Positions 6,704 to 14,338 of a DNA stretch of 26,331 nucleotides are shown here, in pieces. Source of the stretch: Stenotrophomonas sp. (GTDB lineage: Bacteria > Pseudomonadota > Gammaproteobacteria > Xanthomonadales > Xanthomonadaceae). Location of the stretch: assembly GCA_003525885.1 (NCBI GenBank), contig DQIG01000076.1, forward strand, positions 1,270 through 27,600. Reading direction: 5' to 3'. Within the stretch, counting starts at the first letter, position 1. Every line of letters begins with the position of its first letter. The notes beneath the pieces are model-generated. The model did not search any database. It had not been told where the DNA came from and was given only the letters and a program-made list of their open reading frames with translations. A program made the position numbers and the translations under genes.

Positions 6704-7507
6704 ATGAGCGTTCCTTCCTTTGGCGTCGGCACCTTCCGCCTGACCGGCCAGACCGTCATCGACTCGGTGCGCAACGCCCTCGACGTCGGCTACCGTGCGG
6801 TCGATACCGCGCAGATCTACGGCAACGAAGCCGAGGTCGGCCAGGCCATCGCCGAATCCGGCGTAGCACGCGACCAGCTGTTCCTGACCACCAAGATCTG
6901 GGTGGACAACTACGCTGCCGACAAACTGATCCCGAGCCTGCGCGACAGCCTGGCCAAGCTGCGCACCGACTACGTGGACCTGCTGCTGATCCACTGGCCG
7001 GCGCCGGGCAATGGCGTTGAACTGCGCGAATACATGACCGCGCTGGCCGAAGCCAAGAAGCTGGGCCTGACCCGCCAGATCGGTGTGTCCAACTTCAACA
7101 TCGAGCTGACCCGGCAGGCCATCGAGGTGGTCGGCGCTGGCGAGATCGCCACCAACCAGATCGAACTGAGCCCCTACCTGCAGAACCCGGCACTGACCAC
7201 TTTCCTGCAGGACCAGGGCATCACCATCACCTCCTACATGACCCTGGCCTACGGCAAGGTGCTGAAGGATCCGGTGCTGGCCGCCATCGCCGGCAAGCAC
7301 CAGGCCACCGTGGCCCAGATCGCGCTGGCGTGGGCGCTGCAGCGGGGCTACTCGGTCATCCCGTCCTCGACCAAGCGCGAGAACCTGGCCAGCAACCTGC
7401 TCGCCCAGGACCTGCACCTGGATGCCGATGACATGGCCGCGATCGCTGCGCTTGACCGCAACGGCCGCGAAGTCGATCCGCCGGGCCTGGCCCCGGCCTG
7501 GGACTGA
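6704..7507 (+). CDS. dkgB: Aldo/keto reductase, 2,5-diketo-D-gluconate reductase B type
   Basis: This 267-residue protein closely resembles E. coli DkgB (YafB) along its whole length, including the blocks FGVGTFRL, GYRAVDTAQIYGNE, TNQIELSPYLQN, ITSYMTLAYGK, YSVIPSSTKRENL and the C-terminus GLAPAWD. The aldo/keto reductase catalytic tetrad is present: Asp34, Tyr39, Lys64 and His97. The family reduces aldehydes and ketones with NADPH in the cytoplasm, and DkgB acts on 2,5-diketo-gluconate and methylglyoxal. GGAG lies six bases before the ATG. It is the first of four closely spaced plus-strand genes, divergent from a LysR gene that probably regulates it. The physiological substrate here is not known. 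Confidence 0.93.
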   Translation: MSVPSFGVGTFRLTGQTVIDSVRNALDVGYRAVDTAQIYGNEAEVGQAIAESGVARDQLFLTTKIWVDNYAADKLIPSLRDSLAKLRTDYVDLLLIHWPAPGNGVELREYMTALAEAKKLGLTRQIGVSNFNIELTRQAIEVVGAGEIATNQIELSPYLQNPALTTFLQDQGITITSYMTLAYGKVLKDPVLAAIAGKHQATVAQIALAWALQRGYSVIPSSTKRENLASNLLAQDLHLDADDMAAIAALDRNGREVDPPGLAPAWD

Positions 7508-7518
7508 GGAGCCTCGCC

Positions 7519-8493
7519 ATGGGCAGTGCGTTGGCACGGCTGCAGGCCGGTGGTTTCAGCATCGGCATCGAAGCACCGCTGGACAATGACTGGACGCCGC
7601 TGGGCGAACAGGCACGACGCACCGCGCGACGCCTGCCCGGCGAACCGGACCTGCAGCGCCATGCGGAACTTGCACGGTTGGCCGACCGCCTCGGCTTCCG
7701 TGCGCTCTGGGTACGCGACGTGCCGGTGTACGACCCGGCCTTCGGCGATGCGGCGCAGGTGTTCGAGGTATTCAGTTACCTCGGCTACCTGGCCGGCATC
7801 ACCGAGAACATCCTGCTGGGCACCGGTGCGGTGGTGCTGCCGATCCGTGAGCCGTTGCTGACCCTGAAGTCGGCGCGCAGCGTGCAGCGGCTCAGCGACG
7901 ACCGCCTGCTGCTGGGCGTAGCCAGTGGCGACCGCCCGGTGGAGTACCCGCTGTTCGGCCGCGACTTCGACACGCGTGGCAGCCGCTTCCGCGAGCAGAT
8001 CGCACTGCTGTGCGAAGGCGCCGCTGCCCACCTGCCGCAGGGCCTGGAGGTGCTGCCCGCGGATGGCCCGGCCCTGCCGTTGTTCGTAGCCGGCCTGGCC
8101 CAGCAGCAACCGGCGTGGATCGGCCAGCACATGGACGGTTGCCTGGCCTACCCGGGCACGCCACAGGACCATGCGCAACGCGTGGCGGCCTGGCGCGCCG
8201 TGGCCGGCAACAAGCCCTATGCCAGCTTCATCCACCTGGACCTGGTGACCGATGCCGATGCCCCCCTGCAGCGCTGGCGCTTCGGCCTGCGCGGCGGCCA
8301 CAACGCGCTGCTGGCCGAGCTGCACGCCATGCAGGCGTCCGGTGTCGACCACATCGGCCTGCAGTTCCGCCGTAACGAACGACCGTTGGCCGAAACCTTC
8401 CACGAAATCGCCGAGTACGTGCTACCGCACTTCCCGGCCCATGCCGGCGCCGCCGCGTCGCACGCCCCGCTGGCCGCCCCCGCGACGGCCTGA
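7519..8493 (+). CDS. Luciferase-like (LLM class) flavin oxidoreductase, BA3436-type
   Basis: This 324-residue protein has the flavin-dependent luciferase-like TIM-barrel pattern: FSIGIEAP near the start, HAELARLADRLGFRALWVRDVPVYDP (about 51-76), LGTGAVVLPIREPLLTLKSARSVQRLS (about 114-140) and the glycine-rich LLLGVASGDRPVEYPLFG. These blocks are those of the BA3436 subgroup. Such enzymes use reduced FMN for monooxygenation or related redox steps; the substrate is unknown. GAGGAG overlapping the previous stop serves as its ribosome binding site, and only 11 bases separate it from dkgB, so they are cotranscribed. The Ala/Pro-rich tail after about residue 305 looks disordered. Confidence 0.88.
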   Translation: MGSALARLQAGGFSIGIEAPLDNDWTPLGEQARRTARRLPGEPDLQRHAELARLADRLGFRALWVRDVPVYDPAFGDAAQVFEVFSYLGYLAGITENILLGTGAVVLPIREPLLTLKSARSVQRLSDDRLLLGVASGDRPVEYPLFGRDFDTRGSRFREQIALLCEGAAAHLPQGLEVLPADGPALPLFVAGLAQQQPAWIGQHMDGCLAYPGTPQDHAQRVAAWRAVAGNKPYASFIHLDLVTDADAPLQRWRFGLRGGHNALLAELHAMQASGVDHIGLQFRRNERPLAETFHEIAEYVLPHFPAHAGAAASHAPLAAPATA

Positions 8494-8512
8494 CAGTTAC
8501 CGGAGCTTTGCC

Positions 8513-9451
8513 ATGAAGATGAAGACCCTGGCCGCGCTTGCGCTGGCCACCCTGCCGCTGTCCTTCCAGGCTACCGCCGAGGACTGGTACCCCTCTGCCT
8601 ACGGCGCCAACGACGAGATCGGCGCGGCCAACCTGCTGACCGCGGACGTGGTCAAGCACGCGGTATCGCTGGTCAGGACCGGCAAGACCTATCCGCTGGC
8701 GGTGCCGGTGGACAAGAACCTGCCCGCGTTCCGCCACCGCAGCTTCCGCCTGTACAACGTGCAGGTCGGCCAGCAGGCCGGCAAGTCGCTGGGCCCCAAC
8801 AAGTTCACCTTCAACGATGAACTGGTGAACGCCTGGACCGGCGTTGGCACCCAGCTCAACGGCATCGGCCATATCGGCATCGACAACGTCTACTACAACG
8901 GCAACAAGGCCGCTGACTTCGTCACCGTGGACGGCGTGCGCAAGCTCGGCGTCGAGAAGGTGCCACCGATGGTCACCCGCGGCGTCGTGCTGGACATGAC
9001 CGCGTACTACGGCAAGGCGATCGTGCCCGGAGGTACCGAGTTCACCGTGGCCGACATCCAGGCCGTGCTGGAGAAGCAGGGCCTGAGCCTGCGCAAGGGC
9101 GACGTGGTGCTGTTCAACACCGGCTGGCTGGAACTGATCGGCAAGGACGACAAACAGTTCCTGGACGTGGAACCGGGCATCGGCATGGAGGCCGCGAAGT
9201 GGCTGGCCGACCAGGGCATCGTCGCCTTCGGTGGCGACACCTGGGCCTCGGAGGTCTACCCAAACCCGAACGGCGCCGAGGAGTTCCCGATCAACCAGTA
9301 CATGCTGGCCAAGCGCGGCATCTACAACCTGGAGCTGATCGACAGCCGTGCTCTGGTGCGCGACAAGGCCTGGGAATTCCTGTTCGTGCTCGGCCAGCCG
9401 CTGTACGTCGGCTCGACCCAGGTCAACATCAACCCGGTGGCGATCCGATGA
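8513..9451 (+). CDS. Exported cyclase-family protein with an altered metal motif
   Basis: This 312-residue protein carries a signal peptide (MKMKTLAALALATLPLSFQATA), so the mature form is periplasmic or secreted. The body matches the cyclase/kynurenine-formamidase-like family (PF04199): GANDEIGAAN early, RGVVLDMTAYYGK in the middle and KGDVVLFNTGW later. The family's metal motif HxGTHxDxPxH appears here as GVGTQLNGIGH (110-120): only the last His is kept, while the first His, second His and Asp are Gly, Gln and Asn. It may use a different site or be catalytically changed. GGAG lies seven bases before the ATG; the stop overlaps the next start as ATGA. It probably acts with the reductase and flavoenzyme on a shared small molecule (inference). 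Confidence 0.85.
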   Translation: MKMKTLAALALATLPLSFQATAEDWYPSAYGANDEIGAANLLTADVVKHAVSLVRTGKTYPLAVPVDKNLPAFRHRSFRLYNVQVGQQAGKSLGPNKFTFNDELVNAWTGVGTQLNGIGHIGIDNVYYNGNKAADFVTVDGVRKLGVEKVPPMVTRGVVLDMTAYYGKAIVPGGTEFTVADIQAVLEKQGLSLRKGDVVLFNTGWLELIGKDDKQFLDVEPGIGMEAAKWLADQGIVAFGGDTWASEVYPNPNGAEEFPINQYMLAKRGIYNLELIDSRALVRDKAWEFLFVLGQPLYVGSTQVNINPVAIR

Positions 9452-9771
9452 ACACCGCCACCGACCTTCCCATGTTCGCCGGCCGCCGCTTCCGCGTCAG
9501 CTATGACGGCCTGGACGCCGACAATGTCTACAGCGCCGATGGCCACCACGTGCAGTACGCCATCGTCTCCGGCGCCTACGCCGGTGCGCAGGGTGAAGCC
9601 GCCTGTGAGTGGCAGCGGATCAGCGAAGGGGTCTATGCCATTTCGTGGCAGGAAGCCGATGGCGCTACGGTCGTGCACGTCGACGACTTCGTGGGCGAGC
9701 GTTCGCTGGCCTGGTTCACCGCCACCGATGGCAGTTTCCATCGGATGGAGGGGGCGCTGCACGCGCTGTGA
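9448..9771 (+). CDS. MoaF-like small beta-barrel protein
   Basis: This 107-residue protein fits the MoaF-related domain: GRRFRVSYDG and HHVQYAI in the first half, then the typical GVYAISWQEADGATVVHVDDF (about 68-88) and a C-terminal DGSFHRMEG. It lacks a signal peptide, so it is cytoplasmic. MoaF proteins are lipocalin-like barrels of uncertain function, first noted beside monoamine catabolism genes, and could bind a small ligand. It is the last gene of the four-gene unit and its start overlaps the cyclase-family stop by four bases. A minus-oriented GTAG hairpin follows the stop directly. Confidence 0.82.
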   Translation: MNTATDLPMFAGRRFRVSYDGLDADNVYSADGHHVQYAIVSGAYAGAQGEAACEWQRISEGVYAISWQEADGATVVHVDDFVGERSLAWFTATDGSFHRMEGALHAL

Positions 9772-9794
9772 TGCCGGCCAGCGGCCGGCACTAC
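9772..9794 (-). repeat. GTAG palindromic repeat (SMAG-like), minus orientation
   Basis: Stem TGCCGGCC (9772-9779) and GGCCGGCA (9783-9790) with loop AGC, followed by CTAC, is the reverse complement of a standard GTAG element. It starts on the base after the MoaF-like stop codon and may act as a transcript end or stabilising hairpin. Confidence 0.85.
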
Positions 9795-9810
9795 CTTGTT
9801 GGTGGGCCGA

Positions 9811-9830
9811 ACATTACAGATCGGTAATGT
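9811..9830. promoter_or_regulatory. Inverted repeat upstream of copC, candidate CopR operator
   Basis: ACATTAC (9811-9817) and GTAATGT (9824-9830) form a perfect 7-bp inverted repeat around six bases, 69 bases before the copC start. It is AT-richer than its surroundings and placed where a CusR/CopR-type response regulator would bind. The regulator is encoded at the end of the same gene set. The site assignment is inference. Confidence 0.6.
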
Positions 9831-9837
9831 AGGGGTC

Positions 9838-9860
9838 AGGGCAGCGAAAGGCGCTGCCCT
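9838..9860 (+). promoter_or_regulatory. Leader hairpin before copC
   Basis: AGGGCAGCG (9838-9846) and CGCTGCCCT (9852-9860) form a perfect 9-bp stem with a 5-base loop. It lies between the inverted repeat and copC. If transcription starts near the inverted repeat, this would be in the 5' leader. There is no U-tract after it, so it is not a typical terminator. Confidence 0.55.
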
Positions 9861-9898
9861 CCACCCTGTGGGCCACGTCTTCCACAGGTGTCCCACGC

Positions 9899-10276
9899 AT
9901 GGCCCGTCCCCTGCTCCGCTCCTCCGCCCTTGTTGTCCTCGTATCCGGCCTCGCGGTTGCGCCGCTGGCCCTGGCCCATCCCAGCCTGGTGCGCTCGACC
10001 CCGGCCGCCGACGCGACCGTAGCCCCGGCCAGCCAGATCGAGCTGCAGTTCAGTGAGAAGGTGATGCCGCGTGCCACCCGCATTGAACTGAGCATGGACC
10101 ATGGCCGCATGAAGATGGCCATGCCTACCACCGCACAGGACCTCTCCGAGGATGGCCACACGTTGCGTGCGCGCTTCGCCAAGCCGCTGCCGGCAGGCAG
10201 CTACGCACTGCAGTGGCGCGCGGTGGGCCAGGACAGCCACCCGATCACCGGCAGCTACCGCTTCACCGTGAAGTAA
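9899..10276 (+). CDS. copC: Periplasmic copper-binding protein CopC
   Basis: This 125-residue protein has a signal peptide ending LALA before His27, so the mature protein starts HPSLVRSTPA, the CopC hallmark where the N-terminal His is a Cu(II) ligand. Asp112 and His114 in QDSHPITGSYRF complete the known Cu(II) site. A Met cluster (Met66, 71, 73, 75) in MDHGRMKMAM could bind Cu(I). CopC binds copper in the periplasm and hands it to CopD. AGGTG lies eight bases before the ATG. The copD gene follows after 10 bases. Confidence 0.95.
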   Translation: MARPLLRSSALVVLVSGLAVAPLALAHPSLVRSTPAADATVAPASQIELQFSEKVMPRATRIELSMDHGRMKMAMPTTAQDLSEDGHTLRARFAKPLPAGSYALQWRAVGQDSHPITGSYRFTVK

Positions 10277-10286
10277 GGCTGCCGTC

Positions 10287-11171
10287 GTGGCCGAGCTCTC
10301 GCCATATGCACTGCGGCTGGCGTTGTACCTGGCGCTGATGCTGCTGTTCGGGCGGATGCTGTTCGTCCGCCCCGAGCTGCCGCGCGGCGTCTCGCTGGCG
10401 CTGGCCCTGATCGCTTTGGCCGTGGTGGTCACCGATGCCATCACCCGGTTGTCCGGTGTGCTCGGCATCGCGCCGGCCGACATCGACCCTGCAACGGCGC
10501 ACTGGTTCCTCACTGGCACGCCGGTGGGTGAAGCCGGCCTGCTGCGTACCGTGGCGGTGCTGGCGATGCTGCCCCTGCTGGCATTCGCCACGCCCCTGCA
10601 GGGCCTGCGCCGCGTGGCCCTGCTCGCATTGTCTGCCACGGCGTTGGCCAGCCTGTCCTGGAACGGCCACGCCGCTGCGGGCGATGGGTTCGGCGGCACG
10701 TTGCGGCTGCTGGCCGGCATCGTGCACCTGCTGGCCGCCAGTGCCTGGGTCGGCGCGATCGCCGCCATCGTGCAGCTGGCGCTGCGTCCACAAGGCCTGC
10801 ACCTGCGCGAACGTACCCATGCGCTGTGGCAGGCCGCCCATAGCTTCGCCCTGCCCGGTACGGTCATCGTCGCCACCCTGGCGATGACCGGCACCTACAC
10901 CTATGTCGATCTCGGTGGTTCCGTGCAGACCCTGACCGGTACCGCGCACGGGCGTTGGCTGCTGCTCAAGCTGGCCCTGGTGGGCGGCATGCTGGGGTTG
11001 GCGGCGCTGCATCGCTGGCGATTGGTGCCGGCCTTGGCCACTTCCATCCGCGACGGCTGGCAACCGCGGCCGCTGCGTTCCCTGCGCCACAGCCTGGCCT
11101 GCGAGTCGGTGCTGGCGCTGCTGGTGCTGGCCTGCGTGGCGGTGCTCGGTACGCTGGACCCGTTGGCGTGA
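10287..11171 (+). CDS. copD: CopD-family copper resistance membrane protein
   Basis: This 294-residue protein is almost entirely hydrophobic, with about eight transmembrane helices, and matches CopD: an N-terminal ALRLALYLALMLLFGRMLF, a central GHAAAGDGFGGTLRLLAGIVHLLAASAWVGAI with the conserved His residues, and SFALPGTVIVATLAMTGTYTYV. It starts with GTG at 10287; no nearby ATG is in frame. CopD takes copper from CopC through the inner membrane. The stop is 45 bases before the response regulator gene, so all four cop genes probably form one transcript. Confidence 0.92.
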   Translation: MAELSPYALRLALYLALMLLFGRMLFVRPELPRGVSLALALIALAVVVTDAITRLSGVLGIAPADIDPATAHWFLTGTPVGEAGLLRTVAVLAMLPLLAFATPLQGLRRVALLALSATALASLSWNGHAAAGDGFGGTLRLLAGIVHLLAASAWVGAIAAIVQLALRPQGLHLRERTHALWQAAHSFALPGTVIVATLAMTGTYTYVDLGGSVQTLTGTAHGRWLLLKLALVGGMLGLAALHRWRLVPALATSIRDGWQPRPLRSLRHSLACESVLALLVLACVAVLGTLDPLA

Positions 11172-11216
11172 GCCTGCGCAGCCCGCCCACGTGCAAGCTG
11201 CGATGATGGGCGCATC

Positions 11217-11915
11217 ATGAAACTGCTGATCGTCGAAGACGAACCCAAGACCGGCAACTACCTGCGCCAGGGCCTGATCGAGGCCGGCTACGTGGTCGAT
11301 CTCGCCTGCAACGGCATCGACGGGCTGCACCTGGCCGGCAGTGGCGAGTACCAGCTGGTCATTCTCGATGTGATGCTGCCCGGCCTGGATGGATGGAACG
11401 TGCTGTCGCGGCTGCGCGCCGCCGGATGGCAGGTACCGGTGCTGTTCCTCACCGCGCGCAGCAGCATCGCCGATCGCGTGCAGGGCCTGGAGCTGGGCGC
11501 CGATGACTACCTGGGCAAGCCGTTCGCTTTCGCCGAGCTGCTGGCGCGCGTCCGTACCCTGCTGCGCCGGGGCCAGGCGCAGCCGCAGGCCGAACGCATC
11601 GTTATCGCCGACCTGGTGGTGGACACCCCGCGCCGCCGGGTCGAACGCGGCGGCCAGCGCATCCCCCTCAGCCAGAAGGAATACACGCTGCTGGAGCTGC
11701 TGGCGCGTCGTCGCGGCGAAGTGCTGCCACGCTCGCTGATCGCCTCGCAGGTGTGGGACATGAACTTCGACAGCGACACCAACGTGATCGACGTGGCGAT
11801 CCGCCGCCTGCGCGCGAAGATCGACGATGACTTCGATGCCAAGTTGATCGTCACCGTGCGTGGCATGGGCTATGTGCTGGAGGCGCCGGACGACGGTGTC
11901 GTGCACAGCGGATGA
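11217..11915 (+). CDS. Heavy-metal response regulator, CopR/CusR type
   Basis: This 232-residue OmpR-family regulator has a receiver domain with the acidic pair at Glu7/Asp8, phosphoacceptor Asp51 (VILDVMLPGLDGW) and Lys101 (GADDYLGKPF). Its C-terminal winged helix (about 130-225) includes SDTNVIDVAIRRLRAKID and VRGMGYVLE, which place it in the heavy-metal (CusR/CopR/CzcR) subgroup. With the copCD genes upstream, copper is the likely signal. The kinase gene start overlaps its stop by four bases (ATGA). The inverted repeat before copC is its probable target (inference). Confidence 0.93.
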   Translation: MKLLIVEDEPKTGNYLRQGLIEAGYVVDLACNGIDGLHLAGSGEYQLVILDVMLPGLDGWNVLSRLRAAGWQVPVLFLTARSSIADRVQGLELGADDYLGKPFAFAELLARVRTLLRRGQAQPQAERIVIADLVVDTPRRRVERGGQRIPLSQKEYTLLELLARRRGEVLPRSLIASQVWDMNFDSDTNVIDVAIRRLRAKIDDDFDAKLIVTVRGMGYVLEAPDDGVVHSG

Positions 11916-13279
11916 GCCTGCGCCGCTCCATCGCGGTACGGCTGACGCTGCTGTTCGCCATCGTGGCCACGCTGGTGCTGGCCGCATTGGGCGTGGCGAT
12001 CTACGTCAGCGCCCGCCACGACCTGGTGGCGCAGGATTTCATCGAACTGGAAAACAAGGTCGCGTTGATCCGCGACCTTGCTGACAATGGTCCTGCCGCC
12101 GCACGCGGACTGCGGTTGGCAGAGGCGCTCGGCCATCATCCGGATATCGCCTTCCACATTGTTGATGGGAGCGGCGCGGTGCTGTTCTCCACTGCCCCGG
12201 CACTGCTGCGCGAGCATGCACGCAGCCAGCCCATCGACGCCGCGTCACGGCGGCATGACTGGATCCTCGCTGATGGCCGCTGCATGCATGCCCTGCACCT
12301 GCGCCAGGCGCTGGCCGACGGCAGCCAGCTGGTCACCCTGCTGGCCATCGATGACAACCGCCATGCCGATTTCCTGCAGCGCTTCCGCCACCTGCTGGCG
12401 ATCGCGATCATTGGCGCCGCCGTGGCCAGCAGCCTGCTCGGCGGCTATGTGGTGAGGCGAACACTGCGGCCGCTGCGCACGCTGGCCGATGAGGCCCGGC
12501 AGATCACCGCTGGCCGGTTGCAGCGCCGCCTGAACGCGCGCAGTGCACCGGCCGAACTGGAGCAACTGGCACAGACCCTCAACGGCATGCTGGCACGGCT
12601 GCAGCAGGACTTCGCGCGGCTGACCGAGTTCTCTGGTGATCTCGCCCACGAGCTGCGCACGCCGATCACCAACATGCTCACCCAGGTGCAGGTGGTGCTG
12701 GCGCACCCGCGCAGCAACGAGGCCTACCGCGAGACGCTGGCATCCTGCGCCGAGGAACTGCAGCAGCTGGCACAGACCGTGGGCGACCTGCTGTACCTGG
12801 CCCAGGCCGAAGCACCGGGTGCGCTGCCTTCGCGCGAGCCGGTGGCGCTGGATCGGGTGGTGGATTCGCTGCTGGAGTTCTATGACCCGCTGGCCGAGGA
12901 CCGGCAGTTGACCCTGCACCGCGAAGGCGCGGCGAGCGTGGAAGGCAACCGCCTGATGCTGCACCGGGCGATCGCCAATCTGCTGTCCAATGCGTTGAAG
13001 CACGCCACCGCCGGCAGCGAGGTGCAGGTGCGGCTGGCCGAGGCCGATGGCGTGTGCAGGGTCAGCGTGCACAACGTCGGCACCCCGATTTCCACCGAAG
13101 CGATCCCGCGCCTGTTCGATCGTTTCTTCCGCGGCGAGCGCGGCCGCCACGAAGGCGCGGGGCTGGGCCTGGCGATCACCCGTGCGATTGCACAGGCGCA
13201 TGGCGGCAGCGTGAGTGTCGTGTCGGATGACACCGGCACCGTGTTCGAGCTGGTGCTGCCGAGCGCAGCCGCCCGGTAG
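11912..13279 (+). CDS. Heavy-metal sensor histidine kinase, CopS/CusS type
   Basis: This 455-residue kinase has a transmembrane helix at about 9-31, a periplasmic sensor region to about 160, a second helix at about 165-186, a HAMP domain to about 238, and the catalytic core. His246 in FSGDLAHELRTPITNM is the phosphorylation site, NLLSNALKHA is the N box and EGAGLGLAITRAIA is the G box. The FSGDLAHELRTPI block is typical of heavy-metal sensor kinases. It should phosphorylate the regulator encoded upstream. Its TAG stop codon lies inside a GTAG repeat head, so the C-terminus abuts the repeat. Confidence 0.93.
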   Translation: MSLRRSIAVRLTLLFAIVATLVLAALGVAIYVSARHDLVAQDFIELENKVALIRDLADNGPAAARGLRLAEALGHHPDIAFHIVDGSGAVLFSTAPALLREHARSQPIDAASRRHDWILADGRCMHALHLRQALADGSQLVTLLAIDDNRHADFLQRFRHLLAIAIIGAAVASSLLGGYVVRRTLRPLRTLADEARQITAGRLQRRLNARSAPAELEQLAQTLNGMLARLQQDFARLTEFSGDLAHELRTPITNMLTQVQVVLAHPRSNEAYRETLASCAEELQQLAQTVGDLLYLAQAEAPGALPSREPVALDRVVDSLLEFYDPLAEDRQLTLHREGAASVEGNRLMLHRAIANLLSNALKHATAGSEVQVRLAEADGVCRVSVHNVGTPISTEAIPRLFDRFFRGERGRHEGAGLGLAITRAIAQAHGGSVSVVSDDTGTVFELVLPSAAAR

Positions 13280-13339
13280 TGCCGGCCCGTCGCGGCGTTT
13301 CAGCTACGCCGCTTCGGTAGTGCCGGCCGCTGGCCGGCA
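13276..13339 (+). repeat. Partial plus complete GTAG palindromic repeats
   Basis: A truncated head, GGTAGTGCCGGCC (13276-13288), overlaps the kinase stop codon but lacks its complementary arm. A complete element follows: GTAG (13317-13320), then TGCCGGCC (13321-13328), GCT and GGCCGGCA (13332-13339). The complete copy lies inside the 3' end of the LysR gene on the opposite strand. Confidence 0.85.
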
Positions 13340-14232
13340 ACCCCGGTCTGCTCGAACACCCCCGCCACCCAGTCGATGAACACCCGCAACCGTGGCGACG
13401 GCGTGCGGTTGCGCGGGTAGACCAGGCTCAACGGGCTTGGCGTCGGCGGCGCCTCCGGCAGCAGCTCTACCAGCTGCCCGCGCACGATATACGGGTCCAT
13501 CCGGTAGCGCGGTGCCTGGATGATGCCCAGGCCCGCCAGCGCGGCACCGAGGAACGCATCCGCGCCGGTCACCCGCACCCGCGCCGGCAGCGGCAGGTAG
13601 CGCACCTGCCCGCCCTGCTGGAACTCCAGCGGAATCAGCTGGCCGGTGGCGCTGGAGCGGTAGCCGACCATCTGGTGGCCATCCTGCAGGGCATCGATGC
13701 TGCCCGGCACGCCCTTGGCCTGCACGTAGCCAGGCGCGGCCACCGTCACCTCGCGCAGCATCGTCAACCGGCGCGCCGCCAGATCGCTGTCGGCCAGCGT
13801 CCCCACCCGCAACGCCGCATCCACGCCTTCGCGCAACAGATCGACATAGCGGTCGCCTTCGCTGACCTCCAGTTCGATCTCCGGGTAGCGCTGCAGGAAT
13901 TCCGGCAGGTGCGGAAACAGCAGGTGCCGGCCCAGCGTGCCATGCACTTCAATGCGCAACGGGCCGCGTGGCGGGGCATCACGGAACGCAGCCTCGGCAT
14001 CGTCCATGTCAGCGATCAGGCGCAGGCAACGGCCGTAGTAGGCCTCGCCTTCCAGCGTCGGCACCACCAGCCGTGTGGTCCGGTGCAGCAGACGCACGCC
14101 CAACCGCTGTTCCAGCGCCTTGATCGCATCGGTCACCGTGGCCCGTGGCAGGCCCAGGTCCTCGGAAGCGCGGGTAAAGCTGCGGCGCTCGACGATTCGG
14201 ACGAAGGCACGCATGGCCGTGAAGCGGTCCAT
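13300..14232 (-). CDS. LysR-family transcriptional regulator with repeat-derived C-terminus
   Basis: This 310-residue LysR protein has the N-terminal DNA-binding domain (about 1-60; AFVRIVERRSFTRASEDLGL then RATVTDAIKALEQRL) and an effector domain to about 295. It matches the common subgroup found next to dehydrogenase genes. The last dozen or so residues (GQRPALPKRRS region) are encoded by a GTAG repeat read antisense, so the ancestral stop was probably further upstream and the tail is unlikely to matter. It is divergent from the short-chain dehydrogenase gene at 14339, and the 106-bp gap between them is where it probably acts. Its effector is unknown. Confidence 0.9.
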   Translation of the reverse strand: MDRFTAMRAFVRIVERRSFTRASEDLGLPRATVTDAIKALEQRLGVRLLHRTTRLVVPTLEGEAYYGRCLRLIADMDDAEAAFRDAPPRGPLRIEVHGTLGRHLLFPHLPEFLQRYPEIELEVSEGDRYVDLLREGVDAALRVGTLADSDLAARRLTMLREVTVAAPGYVQAKGVPGSIDALQDGHQMVGYRSSATGQLIPLEFQQGGQVRYLPLPARVRVTGADAFLGAALAGLGIIQAPRYRMDPYIVRGQLVELLPEAPPTPSPLSLVYPRNRTPSPRLRVFIDWVAGVFEQTGVAGQRPALPKRRS

Positions 14233-14234
14233 TG

Positions 14235-14281
14235 TTCGGCTATCCGGATGATGTTGACAGATTATGCATGATTATCCGAAA
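14235..14281. promoter_or_regulatory. Divergent LysR/SDR control region
   Basis: TTCGG (14235-14239) and CCGAA (14276-14280) frame an imperfect dyad that also contains a small palindromic ATGCAT. A perfect -35 hexamer TTGACA (14254-14259) lies on the plus strand, but no good -10 follows at normal spacing. That is compatible with an activator-dependent promoter for the dehydrogenase. The reading is tentative. Confidence 0.35.
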
Positions 14282-14338
14282 GGTCGATGTCGCGAAGATG
14301 GCCCTGCGCCACTCCGGCGCGCCCCGCTGGAACCGACC

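Noticed and set aside
9838..9860. Intrinsic terminator for the MoaF-like gene unit
   Set aside because: The stem is strong, but no T-run follows on the plus strand; a leader structure of copC fits its position better.
10263..11987. Minus-strand frame of 574 codons opposite copD and the response regulator
   Set aside because: It is Gln/His/Arg-rich and opposite clearly coding frames with conserved motifs; no support as a gene.
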